Position numbers and translations under genes: made by a program. From Sceloporus undulatus (lineage: Eukaryota; Chordata; Lepidosauria; Squamata; Phrynosomatidae), in assembly GCF_019175285.1 (NCBI RefSeq), contig NC_056525.1, positions 138,343,543 through 138,407,542 of the forward strand: 64,000 nt of DNA, read 5' to 3'. The notes under the pieces were generated by a model. It searched no databases. It saw nothing but the letters and a program-made list of their open reading frames with translations, and was not told where the DNA came from. Of the stretch, positions 48,001 to 56,000 are shown one piece after another. Numbering within the stretch: the stretch's first letter is position 1; every line of letters starts with the position of its first letter.

Positions 48001-49336
48001 GGTGTGTTGTGTTTGAATTGAACAAGTTTATTTTATATATTTTATATATTTTATATATCCTATTACTCAGTATTTAGATTTCAGTGTAACATGTCTTGAG
48101 GTAGCTATTTTGTCTCACTGTTCCATTTTTTTTCTTAATGAAGAAAGGGTGGATTTTTTGTGGATCTCTTCGTAAGAGTGTCCAATCAGGTTGCAGTGAA
48201 CATGTACAAACAACTAGGTTACAGCGTGTACAGGACAGTGTTGGAATACTATTCAGCTAGCAATGGAGAGCCAGATGAAGATGCTTATGGTAAGTGTTTG
48301 TCTTACACTGTGGAAAAACTATAAACTTATGAGCAGCTCCTTAGCTTCTTGACTGATCAGTCAGTACAAGGGAACAGTAAACCAAGGATATGTACACAAA
48401 CAGTGATCACTTAAAGTGCCCAGTCCCTATGTTTTCAATTACTACTGCTAAGTAATATAAATACCATGGCATAGAAGACAGAATTTGAGTGCCATCATAT
48501 TTAAACCAAATTACAGCTGGGAACAGTGAAACAAATTGAAGTTAGTCCAGCATCATTTTTCATGTTTCTACTGATCCTTGGGTTTTTTCAAAGCAGGAGT
48601 TGAGGGAACTTCTGAGAATGAAAGAGAGGGATTAATAACATCATTAACATTATATGCAGTCTGATATGAAGAGGTTTTTCCTTATTTAAGGTTAAGGTGC
48701 TCTTTTCTCCATTAACAAATGCATTAGTTTTCATAGTAGGCTCAACTTAATCAGAACAAAAATTCATAGAGCCTGTCTTTGTGCAATGGTAAGCTAGTGG
48801 CTTTCCTAGTACAATAGTGAAATGGGCTTCTAGTGGGAGATAGAGGAAAAGTACAGTCCTTCACAGCAGTATCTTTCTTTGTATCTTATCTTTGCTTATA
48901 TTATCCATTGGTTATTGGTACAATCAGAAGATTTGTGTTCTATCTCCTTCTGTCCACATATTGCAACATCATTAGTATCCTCAGTTTGTTTGAATGTCCT
49001 TCCGCAACATTTCTGCAGAGCTTAGAATTAAGGTGTTTTGCATTTGACTGGATGCAAATACTATATTCCTAGGAAAGGCAACTGTCAGATATATACAAAG
49101 CTGACAATTCAAGCATATGGTATTTTATTTCTTGTTTGCAAATGCAAGGCCCCAAAATACTTGCCTGCTATAGACTAATATTTGTAATCTTCATAGGAAT
49201 AAGTACTGTTTATTCTGCTAAAGACATTTTGTGTTCATGATTTTTTACAGATATGAGGAAAGCCTTGTCCAGAGATACAGAGAAGAAATCAATTATACCA
49301 CTGCCACATCCTGTCAGACCAGAAGATATTGAATAA
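6011..49336 (+). CDS. NAA20: NAA20, NatB catalytic subunit, complete in six exons
   Basis: Catalytic subunit of the NatB complex, a cytosolic ribosome-associated enzyme that works with NAA25. It moves acetyl from acetyl-CoA to N-termini beginning Met-Asp, Met-Glu, Met-Asn or Met-Gln. Exons 6011-6063, 6381-6405, 7169-7259, 46537-46672, 48144-48289 and 49251-49336 join in phase to 178 residues, the usual vertebrate length, starting MTSLRAFTCNDLFRFNNI and ending HPVRPEDIE. The GNAT acetyl-CoA motif R-x-x-G-x-A is R84-A89 (RRLGLA). Against the human protein as I remember it, differences are few (Ser3, Asn10, Leu135). The apparent 39-kb intron 3 contains the 35.6-kb assembly artefact; without it the intron is about 3.6 kb. 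CRNKL1 lies downstream, convergent. Confidence 0.97.
6122..6310. mobile_element. Palindromic MITE, copy 4, in NAA20 intron 1
   Basis: A long fold-back. 'ggaaataacccggtttggca' near the left is complementary to 'tgccaaaccgggttatttct' on the right. 'gaattctgggagttggagtt' is complementary to 'aactccaactcccagaattc'. It takes up about 189 of the 317 bp of intron 1 and begins 58 bp after the exon 1 donor. A transcript of this intron would fold into a stable hairpin. Noisy copy at about 41776-41976. Confidence 0.85.
6381..6405 (+). CDS. NAA20: NAA20 exon 2, a 25-nt microexon
   Basis: Begins after a pyrimidine-rich acceptor (tttttgtatccccacag) with the last base of codon 18, then codes NLDPLTET. The donor is ACT|gtatcc, which lacks the usual +5 G and is weak. 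Phase and protein match are unambiguous. Noisy copy at about 42049-42070. Confidence 0.93.
6536..6785 (-). mobile_element. Tigger/MER2-like MITE in NAA20 intron 2
   Basis: The two ends carry the complementary words typical of Tigger-derived MITEs: 'cccttggtatcctctggggt' and 'ggttccaggacacttccccc' at the left, 'ccatggatccagaatccatg' and 'gatatagggccaactgcag' at the right. A related copy in opposite orientation lies at 61143-61385. Boundaries are approximate and there is no coding capacity. Noisy copy at about 42200-42430. Confidence 0.65.
7169..7259 (+). CDS. NAA20: NAA20 exon 3
   Basis: Codes residues 27-56 (YGIPFYLQYLAHWPEYF, then IVAEAPGGELMGY) and the first base of codon 57. The acceptor is ctccatag|TAT. 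An earlier AG at 7155-7156 would add four codons ending in TAG, so it cannot be the productive site. Donor A|gtaagt. Noisy copy at 42812-42902, also 91 nt. Confidence 0.96.
7324..7765 (-). mobile_element. L2 LINE, 3' half (other half at 43400-44428)
   Basis: The minus strand gives the end of an L2-clade ORF2 and its 3' tail, which includes the hairpin accgccct / agggcggt (7359-7384) and an A/T-rich (taaa)-type tail at 7324-7350. The element stops abruptly at 7765 (gggccc), where the G/T block starts. Its missing 5' part is the sequence beginning at 43400. The word ttagttg lies just outside the tail (7317-7323) and just outside the other half (44429-44435), as expected for one insertion with a 7-bp target-site duplication. 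Confidence 0.85.
7766..20931. other. 13.2-kb G/T-only low-complexity block, probable sequencing artefact
   Basis: The + strand is almost entirely T and G, with few A (mostly as taaat) and very few C (many in CG). T-rich stretches alternate with G-rich ones at about 13180-13600, 14510-17510 and 18740-19370, including runs of more than ten G. There is no repeating unit, no exon and no known repeat. Open frames here code only F/V/L/C-rich, G/W/R-rich or, on the other strand, P/H/T-rich strings, as composition alone predicts. The block begins exactly where the L2 is cut and ends exactly where the inverted noisy copy begins. Raw low-quality long-read sequence put in during gap filling is the simplest explanation. 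Confidence 0.75.
21355..21591 (+). other. Noisy inverted copy of the CRNKL1 80-codon exon
   Basis: Matches the reverse complement of 57818-58057. Flanked by 'ctccctacag' and 'gcagaggtaag'. Base losses break the frame. Treat as a duplicate, not a second gene. Confidence 0.8.
22498..22605 (+). other. Noisy inverted copy of the CRNKL1 34-codon exon
   Basis: Matches the reverse complement of 56791-56892. Splice-site words (cccttag and tcaaggta) are kept, but the length and frame differ because of errors. Confidence 0.8.
25835..26083 (+). other. Noisy inverted copy of the penultimate CRNKL1 exon
   Basis: Matches the reverse complement of 53534-53779. It keeps the bases 'gaatcctggagaaac' (E-S-W-R-N) that are partly missing in the main copy, so it helps judge the frame break there. 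It has its own errors elsewhere. Confidence 0.8.
26590..26748 (+). other. Noisy inverted copy of the last CRNKL1 exon
   Basis: Matches the reverse complement of 52864-53023. It reads 'cctgaggatgctgcc' (P-E-D-A-A), where the main copy lacks one G. End approximate. Confidence 0.75.
29250..29446 (-). mobile_element. SPIN-type hAT element, noisy inverted copy of 50229-50419
   Basis: Shows the SPIN ends in damaged form (tggttcccaacttcc at the left, gacccacaggtgggaaacca at the right). It is the image of the element at 50229-50419 in the inverted noisy segment, not a separate insertion. Confidence 0.75.
30298..30383 (-). other. Noisy inverted copy of NAA20 exon 6
   Basis: Image of 49251-49336 on the minus strand with several base changes. 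Duplicate, not a second gene. Confidence 0.75.
31331..31476 (-). other. Noisy inverted copy of NAA20 exon 5
   Basis: Minus-strand image of 48144-48289. Recognisable residues are FFVNLFVRVSNQV and SSVYRQCLEYF, with errors between them. Confidence 0.8.
32868..33000 (-). other. Noisy inverted copy of NAA20 exon 4
   Basis: Minus-strand image of 46537-46672. The SSVAREEWHGHVTATV string is still readable, after which the frame is lost. Confidence 0.8.
35170..36179 (+). mobile_element. L2 LINE reverse transcriptase, noisy inverted copy
   Basis: Damaged image of 43400-44420 on the + strand. Short readable pieces remain (IRRHGARGYQSADDTQI; MGQPLYQTGK). It ends at the N run at 36180. Confidence 0.8.
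36180..36204. other. Assembly gap of 25 N
   Basis: A run of exactly 25 N. The equal size of the next run (37049-37073) points to a placeholder set by gap-filling software, not a measured distance. Confidence 0.98.
36205..37048. other. 844-bp sequence island between two gaps
   Basis: Good-quality sequence closed in by the two N runs. 36205-36737 holds nothing I recognise. 36738-37048 is the 3' end of an L2 LINE on the minus strand. The noisy read at 37074-43399 runs into 43400 without passing through this island, so its place here is doubtful. Confidence 0.7.
36738..37048 (-). mobile_element. L2 LINE 3' end (separate copy)
   Basis: Minus strand: end of L2 ORF2 (FSIAALALWNTLPIELC) followed by the tail with the accgccct / agggcggt hairpin near 36781-36806 and an (ataa)n tail. 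The sequence differs from the copies at 7324 and 42967, so it is another insertion. Truncated at the gap. Confidence 0.8.
37049..37073. other. Assembly gap of 25 N
   Basis: Second run of exactly 25 N, directly before the noisy direct copy. Confidence 0.98.
39215..39870 (-). mobile_element. CR1 LINE 3' end without the nested insertions
   Basis: Noisy copy of the CR1 at 2957-4195. It reads ...ccttatctagacactataac followed by ttattaatgcagcctaaaa, so both insertion points present in the first copy (3609-3806 and 3832-4169) are empty here. Confidence 0.75.
41667..41718 (+). other. Noisy direct copy of NAA20 exon 1
   Basis: Reads ccatacattcgctgcgggcc where the first locus has the ATG, and lacks one base later. 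Duplicate with sequencing errors, not an expressed second copy. Confidence 0.8.
42049..42070 (+). other. Noisy direct copy of NAA20 exon 2
   Basis: Shortened by base losses (aacgatccctcacagagact). Same acceptor context, ccccacag. Confidence 0.7.
42812..42902 (+). other. Noisy direct copy of NAA20 exon 3
   Basis: Same length as 7169-7259 with minor compensating changes (for example cttaccgta for cttacagta). Confidence 0.8.
42967..44428 (-). mobile_element. L2 LINE, 5' truncated, reverse transcriptase and 3' tail
   Basis: The 3' part (42967-43399) is the noisy version of 7324-7765; 43400-44428 is clean. The minus-strand frame 44401-43424 (about 325 residues) is an L2-clade reverse transcriptase. 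It has LLDISAAFDTIDHGILL with the first catalytic Asp, GVPQGAILCPMLFNIYM, then QYADDTQI with the catalytic YADD box. The YADD (not FADD) and the IYMKPL context favour L2 over CR1. The endonuclease and N-terminal part are missing, so this is a dead 5'-truncated copy. A 7-bp site, ttagttg, borders it at 44429-44435 and at 7317-7323. It lies antisense in NAA20 intron 3. Confidence 0.88.
45400..46135 (+). mobile_element. LINE 3' end plus a common squamate repeat, NAA20 intron 3
   Basis: 45400-45530 resembles a widespread squamate repeat ('cctttgagactaactgagag', 'aagttggtagcataagcttt') whose class I cannot fix. 45535-46135 reads on the + strand like the end of a non-LTR ORF2 (a VVECLPLGPLIAA-type string, as in the NALPLGPL motif of related LINEs) and ends in an A-rich tail. 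Fragmentary and non-functional. Confidence 0.5.
46140..46200 (+). mobile_element. Tigger-like MITE fragment
   Basis: The words 'gggttgagtctcctttatcc' and 'aaaatgcttaggagcagaag' are typical of one end of Tigger-derived MITEs. Only one end is seen. Low confidence. Confidence 0.35.
46537..46672 (+). CDS. NAA20: NAA20 exon 4, acetyl-CoA binding motif
   Basis: Codes residues 57-101 plus two bases of codon 102. It begins TC ATG GGG AAA after ttctttgtag. It includes EEWHGHVTALSVAPEF and R84-R-L-G-L-A89, the pyrophosphate-binding loop of GNAT enzymes. Donor AG|gtgagt. No frame damage. Confidence 0.96.
48144..48289 (+). CDS. NAA20: NAA20 exon 5
   Basis: Codes the rest of codon 102 through residue 150 and one base of codon 151: KGGFFVDLFVRVSNQVA, VNMYKQLGYSVYRTVLEYY, SASNGEPDEDAY. 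This includes the final GNAT core strands. Acceptor aatgaag, donor G|gtaagt. Intact. Confidence 0.96.
49251..49336 (+). CDS. NAA20: NAA20 exon 6 and stop
   Basis: Codes the last 27 residues (DMRKALSRDTEKKSIIPLPH, PVRPEDIE) and TAA at 49334-49336, after the acceptor gattttttacag. The charged C-terminal tail is conserved in vertebrate NAA20. Confidence 0.96.
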
Positions 49337-49618
49337 GCTTTCATCTGGTTCTGTATGCAGTGTAATGAAAATATCTGTAGACTGCTGGCAATAATTTCAA
49401 AGGACGTTGCAGCATTTACCCTGAATGTAATTTGGAAGCCATGGAGCAACAAGGAACATGTTTGTAGGACAGTTTAAGTTCTCTGATGTTCCTGAAGCAG
49501 AAACAGATTTGCAATTGCAATATTTGCCACCTATGGTTTAATTTTTAAGCCATAAATAATTCCTTAACTGTATTGAACTATTTCTATAATGTCAATGATT
49601 TTAAGTTTTTAAAATTTC

Positions 49619-49624
49619 AGTAAA
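49619..49624 (+). terminator. NAA20: Candidate NAA20 polyadenylation signal (AGTAAA)
   Basis: No canonical AATAAA is seen in the first 350 bp after the stop. AGTAAA, a known variant, lies 283 bp downstream and is followed by a GT/T-rich stretch (cgtgctgtcttatttatttg). Tentative. Confidence 0.4.
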
Positions 49625-52600
49625 GACCTCCGTGCTGTCTTATTTATTTGTTAAAATTCAAGCCTTAACATAGATGCGAGGAAAAAATCAACAGGGAAAT
49701 GCAAGTATAGTTGTTGCTTTGGATCCCATATGGGAGACAAGCAAGGTACAAATTAAATTAAAATATAAATAATTTCCATGGGTGGAATTCTGTTAGTGGC
49801 ATACACAGATGTTAGTAGACTTTACAGCTGCATCTATATTTTTTTTGGGGGGGGGTCAATATAGGGGATGGTGTTCCATCCTCCACAGTGACCAAAGCTC
49901 CCCCAACTTACTATTCAACTGCTGCAGCTCCCCCACCCACAGCTATTCTGTTGCTGGTGGAGAGCAGAGGAACATCGAAGAAGCATCAGGTGATGTCCCC
50001 ATAGCAAGACAAAAAAATGACATTACATCATCTGCAGGGGACACCAGCAGATCTCAACAGATGATGTTCTGGGTGACATCTCACTATGGGAACATAGCCA
50101 GATGCTTCTCCCATCTCCCAAACTTTATACCAACACAGAATGCCTGTGAGGAGGCTAAATGATGAGTCCAGGGGATGGCGGACTGAGAGCGTGTGTGTAG
50201 TTCCATATGTGGAACTGTTACACTATGACAGTGGTTCCCCACCTGTGGGTCGGGACCCCTTTGGGGGTCGTGATCCTTTCATGGGGGTCGCCTAAGACAA
50301 CTGGAAAACACCTATTTAATACATTTTTGAATTAGCAATGAAAATAATTTGTGGGTTTGGGTCACCACACATGAAGAACTGTTTTAAGGGTCACGGCATT
50401 TGGAAGGTTGGGAACCATGCACTATGATATGCCATATCAGCTATAGGCTTATATATGTTAGTTATCTATATTACCAACTTATTTCATTTGCATTGTATCA
50501 CTTGTTAATAGGGAAGAAATGGGACATCTGCTTCATATTTCAAAACAGAAATATTTTCCCTGTAATTGCATGAAGCTTCAGTTGATTCCTTTCCGGCTCA
50601 CTGATTTCAACAATTTCAGTTTTATTCCCTAGCATTAGCCACGTTGGCTAACAAGTCCCATTAATTTCAGTTGATCTATATTTAGATTGGAATAAGTTGG
50701 CTTTGCCCATGTCAGAAAGGTTAGCAAAGACACTTTGGCCTTTTCCAGGATTAAACTTTATTTTAAATAAAGCATGATTGTAAGTACAAGAGTGCTAGTC
50801 TTAGATGATTTCCCATAGTCAACCTGCTCACTCATTTGCCACACTACTTAGTTACCATTGGCCTAAATACAACTGCTAGTTCCAGCAAGTGTAGACCCAC
50901 TGAATCAGTTATGGAATGGTAAATCAGATTGTCTTATTTAAAATGTGCTGTAGGAGAGTTAGATAGATACCCCGTGCTGCTAAAAAAACAAATAAATGTG
51001 TCATGAGCAAATGAAGCCTGAACTCTTCCTAGAAGTCCATATGATTGCACTGAGACTGTTGTACTTTGTACATACCATAAGACAACATAACTTAGAACAA
51101 ATAAGAGGGGAAGTTACAAAAAGAGGAAGACCAAATTGGATGTGATAGATTCAAGGCAAACACAGCTGTGAGTTCCAAGACCTGAGCAAGGCTGTTGTAA
51201 GAGGGTGTCCTGTTGGATTGCGGCCGGTCAAAGCTGGCTTCATGGTTACTAAAAAGTCTTTTATGTAAATCTCAGTAGCGAGTTTAATGTTGGAAATAGC
51301 AGTTGGATTTAGGCCATGCTTCATGTCTTATTTCCAGGAAAATTTTGTATGTAAGCAATTGCATCTTATGGCAAGAGAATCTGAACTCTGTGATTAACAA
51401 ATTCTATGCACTTTCATTTGAGACATATTCTGGTTGTCTTAAACATAAAAGCAAGATTACAATGCTCCTAATTTTTTAGTACCAGAAACTAGCCATTATT
51501 GAGACTTCAGCATACATTATTTACATATTCTCTTCACAGTTTTTGATACAGACTTACTCTCATGCTTCTAAGAGGTTGTAACGGGAAGATTGCTGTTCTC
51601 TATCAAACTCCACATACAAAACTGTCAGGTTTTCCTTTCTTTTGGTAATCTAAAATACCTCCCCAAAATTAAGAACCTAAGATCCAACGCTGGGATCACT
51701 AGTTTTATTTGAGCAGATGGTTCTATGAAAAACTATACAAAATAAACACTTTCCTTTCACTATACAGATCAAGTGTAGATCAACGAAATAAGTCATGTAT
51801 CTGGTGGCATAGGTTGAGAATACTGATATAAGATCTTTGGAAGGTGATGTTCAAGGGAAGAAAACTGGAATGTTTTTGGAACTGCAAGGGGATATATGAG
51901 GTTGGATTCTCTTCCCTCAGAGGGAAGAGAACTGCTTTCCCTCATGGCCCAGGCCTGCTTTCTGATTCAGGAATTTCATAATAGTATAGCAATCCATTTT
52001 ACTACAAAGTTTGCCTGCCAACACCCTTTTTAATGAAAGCCAACTTATCAGGATCCTGCTTTAGAACCTCTACTGCTCTATGTGTACATTTTCCTGCACT
52101 CCTCAAGAGTCAAAGGGTACACCCATCCTGTTACTACAAATTCTACAACGACTCTTGGCAAGATAGAAAGTTGTGTTGTACAGTTGAAGCAAGAACATGG
52201 CCTCTCTTAATATGTGCTGTACCTGTCCATCAGAGAAGTTTTAATTAGCTGTAAAAAGGTAAGATGAAAAACAGTGTTTAAGCTTTTTAAAAGAATGGAG
52301 ATGCATTTAAGGTGAGGTACATAAATTGCATGTGAACCAGTTCCCTTGGGGCTACCTTGTTTCAGCCCTAGATGAATTCCCAATTCCTATTCTTGTGGTA
52401 CTAAAGGGGCACAAAACACAGAAATATTGCCAGTGGAATTCAGAACTGAAACTGCTTCTATATGTGGTATTAAGATGTGGTTCCCCCTTGCGATCTTTGC
52501 TTTTCTCAGCCTTGCTTGTCCCACACTGTAGCTCTGACAATTTGAGTAACTGAGACAAAGAGTAAGGCTCTCAACTGGTGGAAAATGTTTGCTTACTTTG

Positions 52601-52810
52601 CCATGAGCTGAACACAGGTGCTGAGTTTTATTTACTAACCGGAATATTATCAAACTGAAATTATAGACGTAAAGATTACAAGCTTTTCTCATGGCTTCTT
52701 ATCCTTTAAAATCAGCTGAAAGCAAAAGAAATGCTTGTTTTTACTGATGATTCAAGCTGGTACACACATTCATCCCACATTTGAAACATCCAACATTTTT
52801 TGAATTTTAA
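49625..52810. other. Intergenic region between the convergent genes
   Basis: Separates the 3' ends of NAA20 and CRNKL1. Apart from the SPIN element at 50229-50419 and a T/G-rich run near 49838-49857, I see no gene or recognised repeat. Sequence quality looks lower toward the CRNKL1 end, where coding exons show frame breaks. Confidence 0.6.
50229..50419 (+). mobile_element. SPIN-type hAT element, second insertion
   Basis: Starts cagtggttccccacctgtgg with the words 'gacccctttgggggtcgtga' and 'gggggtcgcctaagac', and ends aaggttgggaaccatg. An exact 8-bp target-site duplication, cactatga, flanks it (50221-50228 and 50420-50427). About 191 bp, no coding capacity. The orientation is opposite to the copy at 3609. 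Also present, in noisy form, in the inverted segment at 29250-29446. Confidence 0.9.
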
Positions 52811-52816
52811 TTTATT
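52811..52816 (-). terminator. CRNKL1: CRNKL1 polyadenylation signal AATAAA
   Basis: tttatt on the + strand gives AATAAA on the - strand, about 48 bp after the CRNKL1 stop codon. Canonical hexamer at a sensible distance. Confidence 0.7.
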
Positions 52817-52863
52817 CTAGCAAAAAAGTTCTATACAAATGAACATAGAAATTCAAAGGTTAT

Positions 52864-53023
52864 TTAGGGGCTGCTCTCATCAACATCCTTGTCTGGATCT
52901 GTTTCTGCACGTCATCTTGCTGCTTTTTCCACAGTTTAGCCATTGCAAGTAGTTTGAGGTTGGGCTGATTGGCAGCATCTCAGGGAAGATGTAATCGTAG
53001 TATTCTTCCCAGCCGGCATCAGA
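52864..53023 (-). CDS. CRNKL1: CRNKL1 last exon (frame breaks)
   Basis: Begins TCT GAT GCC after tttgtag and ends AGC AGC CCC TAA (stop 52866-52864). Residues [15 protein letters not shown], then [18 protein letters not shown] and the acidic [11 protein letters not shown] tail are all recognisable but in different frames: one base is missing in the DAA segment and another in the DD segment. The inverted copy at 26590 has the missing G at the first place. At 160 nt it is two short of a multiple of three. Confidence 0.88.
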
Positions 53024-56000
53024 CTACAAAGAGAAGAGTGAACATACTGAGAACTAGCAGTAAAGTTTTCTCTGTTTTGTTAGACATTTTTGTACTCATG
53101 TTTCTACACAATGCCTTATTCACAGCTACCTATTGAAAAACTTAGGCTTTATCTGGTGCAACTGCAGGGAGTTTTTTATTAACTCTTTGTTAGGCCATGA
53201 TTATTTGTCCTAGTGGTATTTCATATTTATTGGATACCACTTTCAGAGCTTGTGGTTGAAACTGTAATAAAACAATCAATAAATAATTGCAACACACCAA
53301 CCCGCCCAGAATAGCACCATCCACAAAAAGCTTTACTACTAGATTTTGCTGGTGCATAAACTAGTCTCGTGTGTATTGATAGCAAGTATGTTTGAATCAA
53401 AAGAGTGAGGATTAGCAAGAAACCATGTATTTTAAGTCCTTGGTTACTTTTTTGACACTACTATGCTTCCTGACTCAAAATATTGCATAAAGTAATCATA
53501 AATACAAATCCATGGTCTAGCCTGCCTTCTCACCCCATCTTCAGCTTGAAGTTTTCGCCTCTTCTTGACCTTCTCTGGCATCAGTTTCTCCACTCGCTCT
53601 TTGTTTGATTCTGTTCCAAACTCCTCTTCAAAGTTTCTCGGATTCCAGAAGCATAAGCCTCTCCTCTTTCTCCTCACAATTTCTCATTGTTTTATTGGCC
53701 TCTCATATACTTGTCGGCATCGTGTTAAACTGTCATCTTTCCCTGCTGAGAGCTCAAACTGGGCAAAATGATCTCACACCTAAGCAAAAGAAACAATTCA
53801 TATAAGATGTATGTAAATAAATGAAGGGAAGGGTCAGAGCAAAAGGCTGGGGCAAAATAATTCTGGTTTGGTTGTTTCCTCTCCAAACCATTAACGTATT
53901 TCGCATTACATGGTATTTCACTGAGGTATTTTGCCCCCCCCCTTATTTCCCAATCATTTATCAAATTCTATTCCTTACTGCTATCTTTTAACTCTACTCT
54001 GTTTTATTTTTTCTTTTGTCATTTTACTTGAGTTCCCTTTCATTCCCAACTTACATGTCCTTTTCCAACCCATTTGTAAACTCATTGATCTTATGGAAGT
54101 GAGCAACCAGTGCAAGTAGTTTAAATAATTTTGAAATAAATTATTTAATGGTCTTTAAAATATTTTGATATTAGGAAAGGAACAATGAAGACCACAATTG
54201 GGATCTTACAAACAAACCTTTTCAGTGCATTTAAAGTAAGAAAGAGGAACAAGATATGTATGTTTCGGCATGTGCCTTAAGTTGCCTGTTGACATAGGTG
54301 GCAATATGAATTTCATAGTTTTATTGAGACGATGTGGTTTTGCCGTTCCTTACTCTGAAGCAATGGTCAAGTCACATGCTTCAGCCTTGGGGGAAGGCAA
54401 TGGCAAAACTCTTCTGAATAAATCTTGCCCCATGATAGGTTTGTCTAGGACAAGGTCACTATAACTCAGAAATGACTTGAAAGCATAGAACAATAACAAC
54501 AATATTCCCAGTACAGGTCGTTGCAACATTTCTTCATTGGCCAGCAGTTTGACACACAGTTGTGAGTTTCTGGATAGAGACAGACACCCTGCAGATGATC
54601 TTCAAGGAGAATCCCTACTTTAGAGAAGTAAAAAGTTACGAAGCTGAATTTCTTCCTATAATGTAAATCTCTACCTATGCTTGCACAGAGTGTCATTCCA
54701 TGTCAATTATTTACTGTATTGTATATACTATTTAGTGTATCTAAAATGAATACCTGAAGCACTTTAACCGGATCATGCATCATGGGCAGGATAAACTTTA
54801 TTATGTTATGTGTAATTTTAACATCTGAAGCTACATTGCTGACATGATGCAGAAACATATTAGTGAACTGCAATGATGCACAATGGGGCACTACCTAAGA
54901 TGTCTCCCTGCACAGTAGGCTCCCACTCTTACAAAACATCAAGCAAGATGTCCCATTTACTATTATTTTATTATAGTAGTTAGTAGTAATAGTAATAGCA
55001 GCACATAGGTACTGTGAAAGGGACTGATAACATTCCTCGACTTCTATTTCATACCCTTGCATTTACACTCTTAAGATTGGTATTATGTAGCAAGCATAGA
55101 GAGCCAGCATGATTCAGTGGTTTAAGCACTGGACTAAATATGGGAGGCCAGGATTCCAATCTTACTGCCAGGGAAGACCACTGGGTGACCTTGGGTAATC
55201 ACACTTTTAGCCTCAGAGGAAGGTAATGGTAAACCTTCTCTGAACAAACTGTGCCAGAAACCCTACAATATAGACTCTGTAAGTCAGGGCACCTTGAAGG
55301 CAACAGCAAAGCAATTTAATGTTGATTTGCTTTAATAAACCCACTCATATACTAAGCAAACGTCTATTAATTGCAAGCTTGTTACGTGTAATCAAGTCAG
55401 CTTTGACCTATGGAAACCCTATGAATGAGAGACCAAGGCGGGGTACAGACCGCCAAATGTACGTATACATACATACTAGGTGAAGGGTGGTGCTTCCGCC
55501 CCCCTAACCCAGTACGTATTGAATACGTACAAGATGCGGCGCCCTGTTCTACGGCGCCGCCATCTTTACGCATCGGCCGCTGAGCGTCCGTACGTGTCGC
55601 AGCCTTTATGACGTAGCGCGTGCGCCCCGGCACACTCGCTACGTCACAAAGCGACTCAAAAAGAAGCTCCATTTTGGAGCTTCTTTTCGGTCGCGGGGAA
55701 CCGCGCTGTCTGAAGGCTCCGGCTCCCCACGGACCTACCCGCGGGGTGGTCTGTAACCCGCCCAAGAGACTATTAGTAACATCACAACCGGTCTTGCAAA
55801 CTCAGGCCTGTGGCTTTCTGTGGCATGGAAGACTGACGATCGTATCAATAATATATATTCTATATATTATATATATATAATATATATATTATATAATCTT
55901 ACCTAGTTCTTTCACAGTGCTCTTCCATCTTGTGATTCTTGATCAGAATCTCCCATTCTGATTGTCTTCCTCTCTCACTTTAAAATTATGTTAATCTTCT

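Noticed and set aside
55397-55765. 122-codon minus-strand frame
   Set aside because: It coincides with the GC-rich MITE at 55437-55762; no domain, and open because of GC content.
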